Source: Nonlabens ulvanivorans
GTDB lineage: Bacteria; Bacteroidota; Bacteroidia; Flavobacteriales; Flavobacteriaceae
Direction of reading: 5' to 3'
Length of the DNA stretch: 64,000 nt
NCBI RefSeq assembly: GCF_000732625.1
Contig: NZ_JPJI01000032.1
Span: forward strand, 1,431,180-1,495,179
Shown here one piece after another: positions 63,953-64,000 of this stretch (position 1 is the stretch's first letter; each line of letters starts with the position of its first letter). A program made the translations under genes and the position numbers. The notes beneath the pieces are model-generated. The model was not told the origin of the DNA. It ran no database searches and saw only the letters and a list, made by a program, of their open reading frames with translations.

Positions 63953-64000
63953 ATGAGAAGATTAAAGCTATTGATATTTCTGTTTTCAGGGTTTTCAATA
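63953..64000 (+). CDS. Start of an exported protein (3' end outside window)
   Basis: The 16 visible codons read MRRLKLLIFLFSGFSI, a basic start followed by a hydrophobic core, as in a signal peptide. Too little is seen to name it. An AATATTTG sequence just upstream is one base off the -7 consensus. Confidence 0.45.
   Translation, partial: MRRLKLLIFLFSGFSI

Noticed and set aside
1-64000. CRISPR array, restriction-modification, toxin-antitoxin or phage genes
   Set aside because: No regularly spaced repeats, no cas-like or methylase-plus-nuclease pairs (RsmD is an rRNA methyltransferase), no structural phage genes and no transposase were found on either strand.

Overview
The window is an AT-rich chromosomal segment from a member of the Bacteroidota, most likely a marine Flavobacteriaceae (a Nonlabens/Dokdonia-like genus is my guess from gene content, not a proven placement). 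The evidence is a type IX secretion C-terminal signal, TAnnTTTG promoter elements in place of sigma70 -10 boxes, almost no Shine-Dalgarno sequences, and families typical of the phylum (DUF2911, DUF3822, IcmF, PIG-L/SSS clusters). Gene density is ordinary. I see no prophage, insertion sequence, CRISPR array, restriction-modification system or recognisable defence island.

Layout. 1-5.4 kb: a partial DUF2452 gene, a large secreted DUF11/VCBS protein with a T9SS tail, and a lipoprotein. 5.5-12.6 kb: menB, a DUF2339/DUF3999 membrane pair, a sugar reductase-like SDR, and gcvT. 12.7-17 kb: nnr, hutH, and a pair of small paralogues. 17-28 kb: clpC divergent from gyrA, then a TPR protein, an NlpC/P60 hydrolase, a thiolase and a PgpH-type HD phosphodiesterase. 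28-34 kb: tRNA-Ser(GCT) and tRNA-Pro(TGG), patatin, pdxH, then sixA-like, ppk1 and ppx (polyphosphate metabolism). 34-44 kb: dnaX divergent from rnpB, an ABC-F protein, rsmD/DUF3822, a RecD-like helicase, and kdsB. 44-49 kb: cell-envelope genes (lytic transglycosylase, cardiolipin synthase, TSUP, DUF2911). 49.06-52.52 kb: a lipoprotein papain-like protease, an ECF sigma factor and a probable envelope-spanning anti-sigma/beta-barrel protein, bracketed by a nearly identical 57-bp repeat. 52.5-60 kb: a GYF_2 protein, a PIG-L deacetylase, an unannotated 35-residue membrane peptide and an SSS symporter in overlapping order, then small membrane proteins and a serine hydrolase. 60-64 kb: the fused isobutyryl-CoA mutase IcmF and the first codons of an exported protein.

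The most unusual signal is a short palindrome with core GCTTTCGCGAAAGC. It occurs 11 times exactly and 5 more times with one or two changes. Copies lie between genes, inside at least eight protein-coding genes (five times read as Ala-Phe-Ala-Lys-Ala), and in the RNase P RNA, where one forms the whole of what I read as helix P9. Other points worth checking are an A10 slippery run in dnaX placed to produce a gamma-like short form, the 57-bp repeats around the sigma-factor cassette, and the overlapping 35-residue peptide between the PIG-L and symporter genes.
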